DNA from: an uncultured Zetaproteobacteria bacterium
Lineage (GTDB): Bacteria > Pseudomonadota > Zetaproteobacteria > Mariprofundales > Mariprofundaceae
DNA length: 22,043 nt
NCBI GenBank assembly: GCA_947311795.1
Contig: CAMZLX010000019.1
Location: forward strand, 1 to 22,043
Reading direction: 5' to 3'
This document shows positions 14,661 to 21,803 of the stretch, piece by piece (position 1 is the first letter of the stretch; every line of letters starts with the position of its first letter). A program made the translations under genes and the position numbers. Under the pieces are notes generated by a model. It searched no databases. It saw nothing but the letters and a program-made list of their open reading frames with translations, and was not told the origin of the DNA.

Positions 14661-15731
14661 ATGATGTTAGGAACTTATCGCGCGCTTTGGCTGAATGATG
14701 AGGGTGACTTAGAAGTTATCGACCAACGCTATTTGCCGTTTGAAAAGCGTATTCGTGTGCTCAAATCAGCCAATGATGCTTGTGAAGCCATCAAGGATAT
14801 GTCGGTGCGCGGTGCAGGTGTGATTGGTAATGTAGCTGCGTTTGGTGTGTATCTCGCTGCCCGTGAATTTGCTGATGACAAGCAAAAGATTGAACAAGCA
14901 GCCCTAGATATTCGCAGCGCAAGACCCACTGCGGTCAACTTGATGTGGGCAGTCGATAACATGCTCGAAGTTATTCAACGCAGTGATGATGTGGTCAGCG
15001 ATTGCAAAGCGGAAGCGATTCGCCAAACCGATGAAGATGTAAGGCGCACCCAAGCTATTGGCAACATTGGTGCAGACATCATTGAAGATATCATGACAGT
15101 AAAGAAGCTAAATCAGTTTCATATCTTAACCCACTGCAATGCAGGTTGGCTGGCGATTGTGGATAGTGGTTCAGCTCTTGCCCCGATTTATGAAGCGCAA
15201 AAACGCGGCATAGATGTTCATGTATGGGTGGATGAAACTCGCCCGCGCAACCAAGGTGCAAGGCTCACCGCTTGGGAGCTGCAAGATGCAGGCATCCAAC
15301 ACACCATTATCCCTGATAATACAGGCGGCTTGCTGATGCAACAGGGCAAAGTGGACATGGTTATCACTGGTGCGGATAGAGTGGCACTTAATGGTGATGC
15401 AGCCAATAAAATCGGGACTTACCTCAAAGCTTTGGCTGCCAAGGATAATGGCGTGCCGTTTTATATCGCATTGCCCATCAACACCTTTGATTTTGAGTGC
15501 GCAAATGGTGTATCTGATATTGAAATTGAGCAACGAAGCCAAGATGAAGTGCATGATATGCAAGGCTTGAATGCCACAGGGGTCGTAGAACAAGTCCGCA
15601 TCACGCCATTGGGTAGCCAAGCCGCCAATTATGGTTTTGATGTCACCCCTGCACGCTTGATTGCAGGGCTTATCACGGAAAAAGGTGTTATCCAACCCAA
15701 TAAAGATGCCATTGGTCAGTTACAATGGTAA
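14661..15731 (+). CDS. mtnA: S-methyl-5-thioribose-1-phosphate isomerase MtnA
   Basis: MtnA converts methylthioribose-1-phosphate, or 5-deoxyribose-1-phosphate in some pathways, to the ribulose form. The 356-residue protein has MSVRGAGVIG (47-56), the catalytic Cys159 in THCNAG, VWVDETRPRNQGARLT (188-203), and the catalytic Asp239 in GADRVALNGD. The full-length match separates it from the related eIF2B-alpha-like proteins. The start has GGGAG about 6 bases upstream. It is followed by a repeat pair and then a class II aldolase-family gene on the same strand. No methylthioribose kinase or phosphorylase gene is adjacent. Confidence 0.95.
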   Translation: MMLGTYRALWLNDEGDLEVIDQRYLPFEKRIRVLKSANDACEAIKDMSVRGAGVIGNVAAFGVYLAAREFADDKQKIEQAALDIRSARPTAVNLMWAVDNMLEVIQRSDDVVSDCKAEAIRQTDEDVRRTQAIGNIGADIIEDIMTVKKLNQFHILTHCNAGWLAIVDSGSALAPIYEAQKRGIDVHVWVDETRPRNQGARLTAWELQDAGIQHTIIPDNTGGLLMQQGKVDMVITGADRVALNGDAANKIGTYLKALAAKDNGVPFYIALPINTFDFECANGVSDIEIEQRSQDEVHDMQGLNATGVVEQVRITPLGSQAANYGFDVTPARLIAGLITEKGVIQPNKDAIGQLQW

Positions 15732-15740
15732 AACAAACAC

Positions 15741-15822
15741 GTCATACCCGCGAAGGCGGGTATCCATATCAAAACAAATCGATTCAAATAGGTTTCTGGA
15801 TTCCCACCTTCGCGGGAATGAC
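15741..15822. repeat. inverted pair of dispersed palindromic repeats
   Basis: Two 26-base units in opposite orientation, 15741-15766 and 15797-15822, differ at 3 positions and are separated by 30 bases. Each unit is itself a hairpin: the first has TACCCGC, a GAAG loop and GCGGGTA. The sequence belongs to the widespread class of proteobacterial repeats resembling GTCATTCCCGCGAAGGCGGG, akin to Neisseria dRS3. Read through on the other strand it gives the familiar SFPRRWESR peptide artefact. It lies between mtnA and the aldolase gene and ends 14 bases before that gene's start codon, so it may stop or stabilise the transcript. Confidence 0.85.
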
Positions 15823-15836
15823 CTCAGGGGGGTTGT

Positions 15837-16436
15837 ATGATTGATGGTGTCATCAAGTTTCATGTTGAACATGAGCATAAAGCTTTGCCTGAGTTTAAAG
15901 GTTATACGGAACTTGAAGCCTTGCGCAGCCGATTGTTTGCCTTGGGCTTGATTGGTGAAACAGCCGATAGCATTGGTTATGGCAATGTTTCCATTCGTGC
16001 AGGGCAACATGCGTTTTTTATCACTGCCACCCAAACTGGTAAACACGCTAAACTTAGCCAAGACCAATATACTTATGTTCACAATTATGACTTTGAGAAG
16101 TTTACCGTATATTCGCGGGGGTCGGAGAAACCCAGCAGTGAAGCCTTGAGCCATGCCATGATTTATGAGGTTCATCCTGATATTCAAGCTGTGATTCATG
16201 TGCATTCACCTGCCCTTTGGCAATATATGATTGATGTTGGCGCACTTGCCACCGCCGCCGAATACGGCACAACAGCCATGGCGCATGAAATTGCTGATTT
16301 ATACAGCCAAAGAAACCCCTTTGAACACAATGCGTTTGTCATGAAAGGGCATGAAGATGGCATCATCACTTTTGGACATAATATCCAACAAGCTGAAGCT
16401 GCTCTTTACCATTTAATACAAAGCCTTATCGCTTAA
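15837..16436 (+). CDS. class II aldolase/adducin-family protein (MtnB-like or 5-deoxyribulose-phosphate aldolase-like)
   Basis: The 199-residue protein has the class II aldolase fold. GYGNVSIR (47-54) and ITATQTG (62-68) form the phosphate-binding part. PSSEALSHAMIYE (99-111) carries the likely catalytic Glu102, and HVHS (121-124) gives zinc ligands His121 and His123. MKGHEDGIITFG (169-180) probably supplies the third His. Next to mtnA it could be MtnB, which dehydrates methylthioribulose-1-phosphate. Alternatively it could be an aldolase that splits the sugar phosphate to dihydroxyacetone phosphate and an aldehyde. Sequence alone does not decide. The start at 15837 has GGGGGG a few bases upstream. 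It converges with fliP, 12 bases away. Confidence 0.85.
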   Translation: MIDGVIKFHVEHEHKALPEFKGYTELEALRSRLFALGLIGETADSIGYGNVSIRAGQHAFFITATQTGKHAKLSQDQYTYVHNYDFEKFTVYSRGSEKPSSEALSHAMIYEVHPDIQAVIHVHSPALWQYMIDVGALATAAEYGTTAMAHEIADLYSQRNPFEHNAFVMKGHEDGIITFGHNIQQAEAALYHLIQSLIA

Positions 16437-16448
16437 TTGTAAATAGAT

Positions 16449-17180
16449 TTACTTAAAGCTCGCCAGTAGCGATACCGTAATCAAATGCCAACCATCTACC
16501 AGCACAAACAAAATTATTTTAAGTGGCAATGAAATCATCACAGGGGGTAACATCATCATACCCATACTCATCAGCACCGATGCTACCACCAAGTCCAACA
16601 CCACAAATGGGATATAGATTAAAAACCCAATTTCAAATGCCGTGCGCAATTCACTGATGACAAAGGCGGGAATCAATACATACATCGGTGTTTCTTCGGC
16701 TGTTTTTAGCTTTTCAATATCACCTGCATTGATAAATAAGATTAGGTCATCTTCGCGGGTTTGGCGCAACATAAAGGCTCGCAATGGGTCAATTGCCTTT
16801 TCCATGGCTTCAGATTGCGTGATGTCTTCATTCAAGTAGGGTGTTAGCGCTGTACTATCAATTTGATTCCACACAGGCATCATAATAAACATGGTCATAA
16901 ACAAAGCTAAACCAACTAAGATTTGGGTGGGTGGGCTTTGTTGCGTACCTAATGCCTGCCTTAAAAAAGCAAATACGATAAGAATGCGTGTAAACGATGT
17001 CATCATCACCAAAATAGATGGCGCAAGCGCAAGCACAGTAAGCCCAGCAATAATTTTTAACCCTGTAAACCATGAATCAGGGTCTTCAGTCTCACCCAAA
17101 CTTATTGAAAATGTTGGAATGTCTGCGGCACCTGCCAACTGAGGCATCAAAAAAAGGAATACTAATAAAATCTTAAACAT
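16449..17180 (-). CDS. fliP: flagellar export gate protein FliP
   Basis: FliP forms the core of the flagellar type III export gate with FliQ and FliR. The 243-residue length is typical. It has a signal peptide (about 1-19, ending AGAAD) and membrane helices with the family signatures TSFTRILIVFAFLRQALGTQ and PPTQILVGLALFMT. The final part is the conserved hydrophobic MMLPPVMISLPLKIILFVLVDGW region. The start at 17180 overlaps the fliO stop by 8 bases and yields the proper signal peptide; in-frame starts up to 17240 lie inside fliO. No fliQ or fliR follows: the next gene is convergent. Confidence 0.96.
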   Translation of the reverse strand: MFKILLVFLFLMPQLAGAADIPTFSISLGETEDPDSWFTGLKIIAGLTVLALAPSILVMMTSFTRILIVFAFLRQALGTQQSPPTQILVGLALFMTMFIMMPVWNQIDSTALTPYLNEDITQSEAMEKAIDPLRAFMLRQTREDDLILFINAGDIEKLKTAEETPMYVLIPAFVISELRTAFEIGFLIYIPFVVLDLVVASVLMSMGMMMLPPVMISLPLKIILFVLVDGWHLITVSLLASFK

Positions 17181-17457
17181 CTTGTTCCGCAACATCAGAT
17201 GAAACCTTTGCAATTTTCTGCACACCACCAACGCCAACACCTAAAAGGTAGTGTTGTTTGCCATGTCGAATCTCAATCACACTATTCTTACTATCAAGGT
17301 GTAATCGTTGAATCACCTGCATATGCCCTTCTTTACTTGGAATAACTTTGTCTTGAAAGCGTCGCATTAGCCAAACTAACCCTGCAAAAATCGCCAACAC
17401 CAATGCCAATGCAGCAATAGATTGCACCATCATTATTCCAAAACTTGTCTCCCCCAT
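17173..17457 (-). CDS. fliO: flagellar protein FliO
   Basis: FliO helps assemble FliP in the membrane. The 94-residue protein has one membrane helix (about 9-31) and a cytoplasmic domain with the typical IQRLHLDSKNSVIEIRHGKQHYLLGV pattern, described here by its strands around residues 49-75. Its position between fliN and fliP supports the call, since FliO is weakly conserved. It starts 6 bases after the fliN stop and overlaps fliP. Confidence 0.88.
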   Translation of the reverse strand: MGETSFGIMMVQSIAALALVLAIFAGLVWLMRRFQDKVIPSKEGHMQVIQRLHLDSKNSVIEIRHGKQHYLLGVGVGGVQKIAKVSSDVAEQDV

Positions 17458-17463
17458 ATCAGC

Positions 17464-17784
17464 CTACGATAGGCTCTGGATGCGGTCACCTTGCGGCACC
17501 ACTTCAACCACGCGCACACCTAACTTACCATCTGCAGACACCACTTCACCGCGTGCAAACACACGACCATTGGCTAAAATATCGACTTCAGCATTGGCTT
17601 CTTTTTTTAAATCCAACACCATGCCTCGGTGTAGTCGTGAGACAATGTGCAAAGGCAATTCAACACGCCCAAGCTCTACGCTGATGTCTAGAGGTACATG
17701 CATAATTGCTTCAAGATTTACTTTCTGTCCGCCCCCAGACGAACTTGTACCCTGCTCTTCCGTTCCTTCATCAATTTCAGACAT
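17464..17784 (-). CDS. fliN: flagellar motor switch protein FliN
   Basis: FliN forms the lower C-ring with FliM and receives switching signals. The 106-residue protein has a low-complexity N-terminus with serines and glycines (1-20), then a SpoA domain. The domain contains VPLDISVELGRVELPL (30-45), LHRGMVLDL and the C-terminal GVRVVEVV. GGAG lies about 6 bases upstream of the start. It follows fliM by 13 bases. Confidence 0.95.
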   Translation of the reverse strand: MSEIDEGTEEQGTSSSGGGQKVNLEAIMHVPLDISVELGRVELPLHIVSRLHRGMVLDLKKEANAEVDILANGRVFARGEVVSADGKLGVRVVEVVPQGDRIQSLS

Positions 17785-17797
17785 ATATTACTCCAAT

Positions 17798-18817
17798 CTA
17801 ACTTTGGCTTACGGGTGATAAGATTTCTGCCGCGAGCACACCATCTTGACTTCCTGGCATAGCTTCAAACAATGAAACAGAGGAAACCCAAAGTTTAGCT
17901 GGGTCATGCTCATTTTTATTCAGTGGTAAAAAATCGCCCGCCCTGAGACTTAAAAACTGCTGAATATTCAAATGGCATGTCCCAAATTCGAGGCGTGCTG
18001 TTAACGGCACTTGGTCGAGACCTTTTTCAAGTTGACTCTGCCAAGCTAAGTCCAAAGGTGTCACTTCATCAGATGAGACCGTGCGTAGGTTATCAAGAAT
18101 TGGTGCTAAAAAAGTTCTCGGATAATGCAGCTGAATATGACCTTTAAAATCTTCAGATATTTCAATAGCAAAAGGTACTGAAAAGCACATATCTGATGAA
18201 GATGCTAATCCTAAAAACTGTGCTTCTACCTCAATTTTTTGCAACATATAGTGCTTTGCTACAACGGGTGTCCACATGCGACCCAAAAGTTTCTCAAGTG
18301 ATTTTCCGATACGACTTGCAAGCTTCATTTCTACGGGTGAAAGCACATCAGAGTCTTCCCCATATGCTTCCCCAGGCCCACCCAACATAGCATCTATATA
18401 GGCAACCACTAACGGTAAGTCCCAAGCCACCACCATACGTCCAAGATCTTGCACATCATAAGTGAAATATACTTGTGGATTTTCTTTATCTTCGGCAACA
18501 ATATCCGCATAAACACGCTGCTCTATATTTTCACCATCCAACTGTATTTCCCGTTGAAACGTTTCAACCCATAACTCTTTTAAAGACTCCGTCATGCGCT
18601 GCTGCAACGTACTGAATAACGGATACCGTTCTGGACCAGAATTTGCCGCCACCTCAAAATCAAAATCCTCAACAACTTCAGGCTGCGGCACATCGGGTAG
18701 TGTGGCAAATAATGCATCTGCCTCTTCACTTGGCACCACAGCCTCCATCAGAGCATCTATTTCTTCAGGTGCTAAGATAGGCTCTGTAGCTTCAGGGTTT
18801 TTACTTTCTTGCGTCAT
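17798..18817 (-). CDS. fliM: flagellar motor switch protein FliM
   Basis: FliM is the C-ring protein that binds phospho-CheY. The 339-residue protein has an N-terminal CheY-binding segment with EEIDALM (18-24), a CheC-like middle domain with LGGPG near residue 144, and a C-terminal SpoA domain with LNIQQFLSLRAGDFLPL. The linker after the CheY-binding segment is acidic and somewhat long. The start overlaps the fliL stop by 4 bases (ATGA), so translation is probably coupled. Confidence 0.95.
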   Translation of the reverse strand: MTQESKNPEATEPILAPEEIDALMEAVVPSEEADALFATLPDVPQPEVVEDFDFEVAANSGPERYPLFSTLQQRMTESLKELWVETFQREIQLDGENIEQRVYADIVAEDKENPQVYFTYDVQDLGRMVVAWDLPLVVAYIDAMLGGPGEAYGEDSDVLSPVEMKLASRIGKSLEKLLGRMWTPVVAKHYMLQKIEVEAQFLGLASSSDMCFSVPFAIEISEDFKGHIQLHYPRTFLAPILDNLRTVSSDEVTPLDLAWQSQLEKGLDQVPLTARLEFGTCHLNIQQFLSLRAGDFLPLNKNEHDPAKLWVSSVSLFEAMPGSQDGVLAAEILSPVSQS

Positions 18818-19335
18818 TGCGAAACAAAGTCTGTGAAATACATATTTTTAACTGGTTTACCACCCACCAGTCGATTGATGCGGTATACAATATCTTCCTT
18901 CAAGTCGTACTTACCTTGCGGCGTACGAATTTCAGCAAAGGTTTTGCTCGACAAGAGCGTTAGTACCATATCATTGATTTTAATCATTTGTTGTTCAACG
19001 CGAGCCTGAGCTGCCTCATTGCGCAGTTCTAATTTTATTTTCGCCCGCAAAAAACGGCTGACATCAGTATCCGCCAAGTTAATGGTGATATCTGCGATAT
19101 CGATAAAAATAGGTGCTGCATCTGGGTCTTCATCTTCTGCTTCAGGTAATTCAGTATCTACAGCTTGACCTTCGGACTGTTCCTGAGCTATCGGCTCTGC
19201 AACTTGCTCCATTGCCATCATTTTCCAAGCAATAAAACCGCCAATACCCAATAAAATAACAAGAAGAACCAAATTAATGATGGGCAAAATACCTCCCGAT
19301 GCTTTTTTAGATTCTTCTTCTTTTTCATCAGCCAT
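18814..19335 (-). CDS. fliL: flagellar basal-body-associated protein FliL
   Basis: FliL is a single-pass inner-membrane protein that rings the stator and supports its activity. The 173-residue protein has a charged cytoplasmic tail, one helix (about 16-38), a very acidic linker (about 45-75) and the periplasmic FliL domain with the VSRFLRAKIKLEL pattern. AAGGAG precedes the start. It follows the second motB gene and overlaps fliM, consistent with a stator-linked function. Confidence 0.94.
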   Translation of the reverse strand: MADEKEEESKKASGGILPIINLVLLVILLGIGGFIAWKMMAMEQVAEPIAQEQSEGQAVDTELPEAEDEDPDAAPIFIDIADITINLADTDVSRFLRAKIKLELRNEAAQARVEQQMIKINDMVLTLLSSKTFAEIRTPQGKYDLKEDIVYRINRLVGGKPVKNMYFTDFVSQ

Positions 19336-19349
19336 AATGAAACTCCTTC

Positions 19350-20045
19350 TTATTTATAAACAACAATATCAACGCGCCGATTTCTTTTTCTACCGTATAT
19401 CGTTGCATCTGTAGATACAGGGCGCGAAGGACCGTATCCTGCGAGAGATAATCGCGAAGAATTCACACCCTCGGCTTCAAGGATATGCAAGACTGATGCC
19501 GCTCTTGCCAAACTTAGACTCCAAGGGTCAGCGAACTGTCGGTTTGGTTCAAATCTATTATCTGTGTGTCCGTTTACACTTATAAGCCCAGGTGATGTTG
19601 CTAACATCCGAGCCAAACGCCGTAATGACTTGATATGTTTAGCTTTTAATTTGGCGGAACCCTCTACAAAAAGTGCAGCATCTTCCATACGCAGGTATAA
19701 ACGGTTTTTCACAATCAATGCGCGAATATTATGTTTAAGCGTACTGTTTTTAAGAACAACGTTACTATTTTGACGCATCGCCAACATCAACTCTCTTGGT
19801 GTTACAATACGCTGCAACTCTAGTGGGCTTATAATATTAATTTCAGTGCCGTCACCAGAGTTGAGAACGGAAACAGCTTGGTCAAAATAAGTTGAAATAT
19901 CTTGTAGCCCTGTCTTATCCAGTGTTGACATGGATACCAACAAAATAAAAAACGTCAGCATCAAACTGATTAAATCAGCAAATGTTGTCATCCATGCTTC
20001 AGGGTCCGCAAGCACCTCTGGTTCAAGTTTCTTTTGACGTGCCAC
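19350..20045 (-). CDS. motB: flagellar stator protein MotB (Asp24 type)
   Basis: MotB anchors the stator to peptidoglycan and carries the ion-binding Asp. This 231-residue protein has one membrane helix (about 18-40) with FADLISLMLTFFILL, placing Asp24 at the same number as the key Asp of PomB. The C-terminal OmpA-like domain has GHTD (159-162) and NRRVDI (222-227) for peptidoglycan binding. It follows the other motB gene by 2 bases and precedes fliL by 14. This is the copy with the canonical ion-binding residue. Confidence 0.93.
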   Translation of the reverse strand: MARQKKLEPEVLADPEAWMTTFADLISLMLTFFILLVSMSTLDKTGLQDISTYFDQAVSVLNSGDGTEINIISPLELQRIVTPRELMLAMRQNSNVVLKNSTLKHNIRALIVKNRLYLRMEDAALFVEGSAKLKAKHIKSLRRLARMLATSPGLISVNGHTDNRFEPNRQFADPWSLSLARAASVLHILEAEGVNSSRLSLAGYGPSRPVSTDATIYGRKRNRRVDIVVYK

Positions 20046-20047
20046 GA

Positions 20048-20827
20048 TTAAAAGCTCTTGCTCGGTGGTGCAACCACATGATGTTGTGGTGTAACCAGTT
20101 TACCTGCATTCACTTGCAATTCAGGTGTCACTGAAACAGGTCTAAATTTAAGCACGATTTCAACCCTGCGGCTCATGCTAGGATTACCCTGAATAGGGTG
20201 TTTATCCCCCATACCTGCCGCAATCATACGTCCATTGGGGACACCGCGTTCGGATAATACATGAAACAGGCTCATCGCACGTGCCGCTGATAGCTCCCAA
20301 TTCGATGGAAACCTAGAACCTCGGGTTGGTGTATCATCCGTATGCCCTTCGATACGAATTTCAATAACCTCTGGCTTTTGAAACACCTTAGCCAACTTAT
20401 CCATGAGCGGAGACATCGTTTGGGAAATTTCAATTTGACCACGCGCAAATATAATATTTTCTGGAAAACGCACGCGCACCTTATCTTGATCTAAAGGTAA
20501 AGCATGAAGTGCATCACCTAACCCAAGTTCTCTAGACATATCTGTCAATTCTTTGGCGGTTCGCTTGGGTGCACGTGTACCATCGATAATATCACGTGCA
20601 GGCATGGATGGTCCCTTACCTTCTGAGAGATTCGCACCATCAGGAAGGGGGCTAAATGTTCCCGCCAATGAACCAATCGCAGCCATACGCTTTTCATCCA
20701 CAATCACTGCAATCGATGTCAGCAAAATAAAAAATGCCAACATTTGCATCATTAATTCCAAAAACAATGCCGCCCCTGGGTCTGAATCAGGTAAAACAGG
20801 ATCTGGTTTTTTTTGTCGCTTACCCAT
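20048..20827 (-). CDS. motB: MotB-like stator protein with Glu24 in place of Asp
   Basis: A second MotB-type protein of 259 residues lies directly between motA and the other motB. The single membrane helix (about 18-42) reads FLELMMQMLAFFILL, which aligns without gaps with FADLISLMLTFFILL of its neighbour. The ion-binding position 24 is therefore Glu, not Asp. The OmpA-like domain keeps GHTD (161-164) and has SRRVEI (219-224), with Ser where Asn is usual. A C-terminal tail of about 30 residues, rich in Pro, Val and His, is extra. It starts 6 bases after the motA stop and has no good ribosome binding site. It may form a heterodimer with the other MotB, or a second stator with the same MotA. 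Confidence 0.88.
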   Translation of the reverse strand: MGKRQKKPDPVLPDSDPGAALFLELMMQMLAFFILLTSIAVIVDEKRMAAIGSLAGTFSPLPDGANLSEGKGPSMPARDIIDGTRAPKRTAKELTDMSRELGLGDALHALPLDQDKVRVRFPENIIFARGQIEISQTMSPLMDKLAKVFQKPEVIEIRIEGHTDDTPTRGSRFPSNWELSAARAMSLFHVLSERGVPNGRMIAAGMGDKHPIQGNPSMSRRVEIVLKFRPVSVTPELQVNAGKLVTPQHHVVAPPSKSF

Positions 20828-20833
20828 AATATA

Positions 20834-21592
20834 TTAATCGAAAGCAGATTCACGGCTGGTTGGTGGTAGGAAACCATGAAGTTTTTGTTCCATGACACGA
20901 GGATTTTCCCCTGCAACCAAAGATTGAATGCCCGTCAAAATTATTTCATGAACCAACAGTTCTTCTTTGCTTCGTGTTTTAAGCTTAGAGGCCATGGGCA
21001 AAAAGATAATATTTGCCATCAATGCCCCATAAAATGTTGTTAACAGTGCCACTGCCATAGAAGGCCCAATGGAGGCAGGATCTTCCATATTAGCTAGCAT
21101 AAGCACCAAACCTACCAATGTACCAATCATACCCATCGATGGTGCAAATGTGCCAAGTGCTGTCATCATATCAGCACCTCGCAGGTGCCGTTCACCAAGC
21201 TTGTCTATTTCCATGTACAAAATGTCTTCAATCTCTGATGGCTCCTGACCATCAATCGCCATTTGCAAACCCTTGGACATAAATGGATGCTCAATATCAC
21301 CCACCTTGCTTTCCAAAGCTAATATCCCTTCCTTACGTACAATTTGTGCAAGGTCCACCAGTTCCGTTACAATACTTGGGCCATCCGTAGGTTTATTGAG
21401 AATAGTTTTGAGAATAATTTTAATCACACCTATACAATTCGCCAGAGGATATGCGACAAGCAAAACGCCAATCGTACCTCCAATCACAATTGCCATGGAC
21501 GGTACATCAATAAACCCTGTGATGGCATCACCAATAGCAAAAAGAACCAAGCCAAAAGCAACTACCATCCCAATTATCGTTGCAATATCCAT
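20834..21592 (-). CDS. motA: flagellar stator protein MotA (PomA-like)
   Basis: MotA surrounds MotB in the stator and pushes on FliG. The 252-residue protein has four membrane helices and begins MDIATIIG, like PomA. Thr158 in GMIGTLVGL and Thr185-Thr186 in ALLTTFYGA are at the same numbers as the sodium-linked threonines of Vibrio PomA; proton-driven MotA proteins usually have Ala there. Sodium use is thus likely but inferred. The start at 21592 has GGAGGTG upstream, and the in-frame extension to 21646 would pass through the promoter. It is the first gene of motA-motB-motB-fliLMNOP. Confidence 0.95.
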   Translation of the reverse strand: MDIATIIGMVVAFGLVLFAIGDAITGFIDVPSMAIVIGGTIGVLLVAYPLANCIGVIKIILKTILNKPTDGPSIVTELVDLAQIVRKEGILALESKVGDIEHPFMSKGLQMAIDGQEPSEIEDILYMEIDKLGERHLRGADMMTALGTFAPSMGMIGTLVGLVLMLANMEDPASIGPSMAVALLTTFYGALMANIIFLPMASKLKTRSKEELLVHEIILTGIQSLVAGENPRVMEQKLHGFLPPTSRESAFD

Positions 21593-21629
21593 GCTTTCAC
21601 CTCCAAAACGTTCAATGTTGTAAGGTATA

Positions 21630-21645
21630 AGCGAAAAGCATGCCA
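21630..21645 (-). promoter_or_regulatory. sigma-54 promoter candidate of the flagellar operon
   Basis: The minus strand reads TGGCATGCTTTTCGCT, against the sigma-54 consensus TGGCACG-N4-TTGCW. The invariant GG and GC are present with exactly 10 bases between them (21644-21643 and 21632-21631), and there are two mismatches elsewhere. The predicted start of transcription is near 21619, leaving a leader of about 27 bases before motA with its ribosome binding site. Sigma-54 promoters are common in polar-flagellum gene hierarchies. Confidence 0.65.
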
Positions 21646-21701
21646 ACTCGGAATACCACTTGATACCCCATTACTTTTCATGTGATTTATCATGCAACAA
21701 C

Positions 21702-21716
21702 TGTTCATCATGAACA
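21702..21716. promoter_or_regulatory. 15-base palindrome in the motA divergent region
   Basis: TGTTCAT-C-ATGAACA is a perfect inverted repeat centred at 21709. That is about 90 bases upstream of the predicted sigma-54 start site and 95 bases upstream of the plus-strand gene at 21804. A second CTGTTCA occurs at 21774-21780, 73 bases from the first (21701-21707). The position suits an activator such as a FleQ/FlrC-type enhancer protein, but the regulator is unknown. Confidence 0.4.
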
Positions 21717-21803
21717 CTTCAAAAAGACACGGTTTATCCGTTTGCATTGCCTAAACCACCCACCAAACATAACCTGTTCACTTTCTACTGATGGAGTTAT
21801 CAA

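Noticed and set aside
15171..15695. 174-codon minus-strand open frame
   Set aside because: It is antisense to mtnA, whose catalytic motifs are intact; no start signal and no family resemblance.
15720..16205. 161-codon minus-strand open frame containing SFPRRWESR
   Set aside because: That peptide is the usual translation of the palindromic repeat at 15741-15822; the rest is antisense to the aldolase gene.
16439..16452. GTAAAT-AG-ATTTAC palindrome at the fliP/aldolase convergence
   Set aside because: The loop is only 2 bases, the stem is AT-rich and it overlaps the fliP stop codon, so it is a poor terminator. It could still be a weak one.
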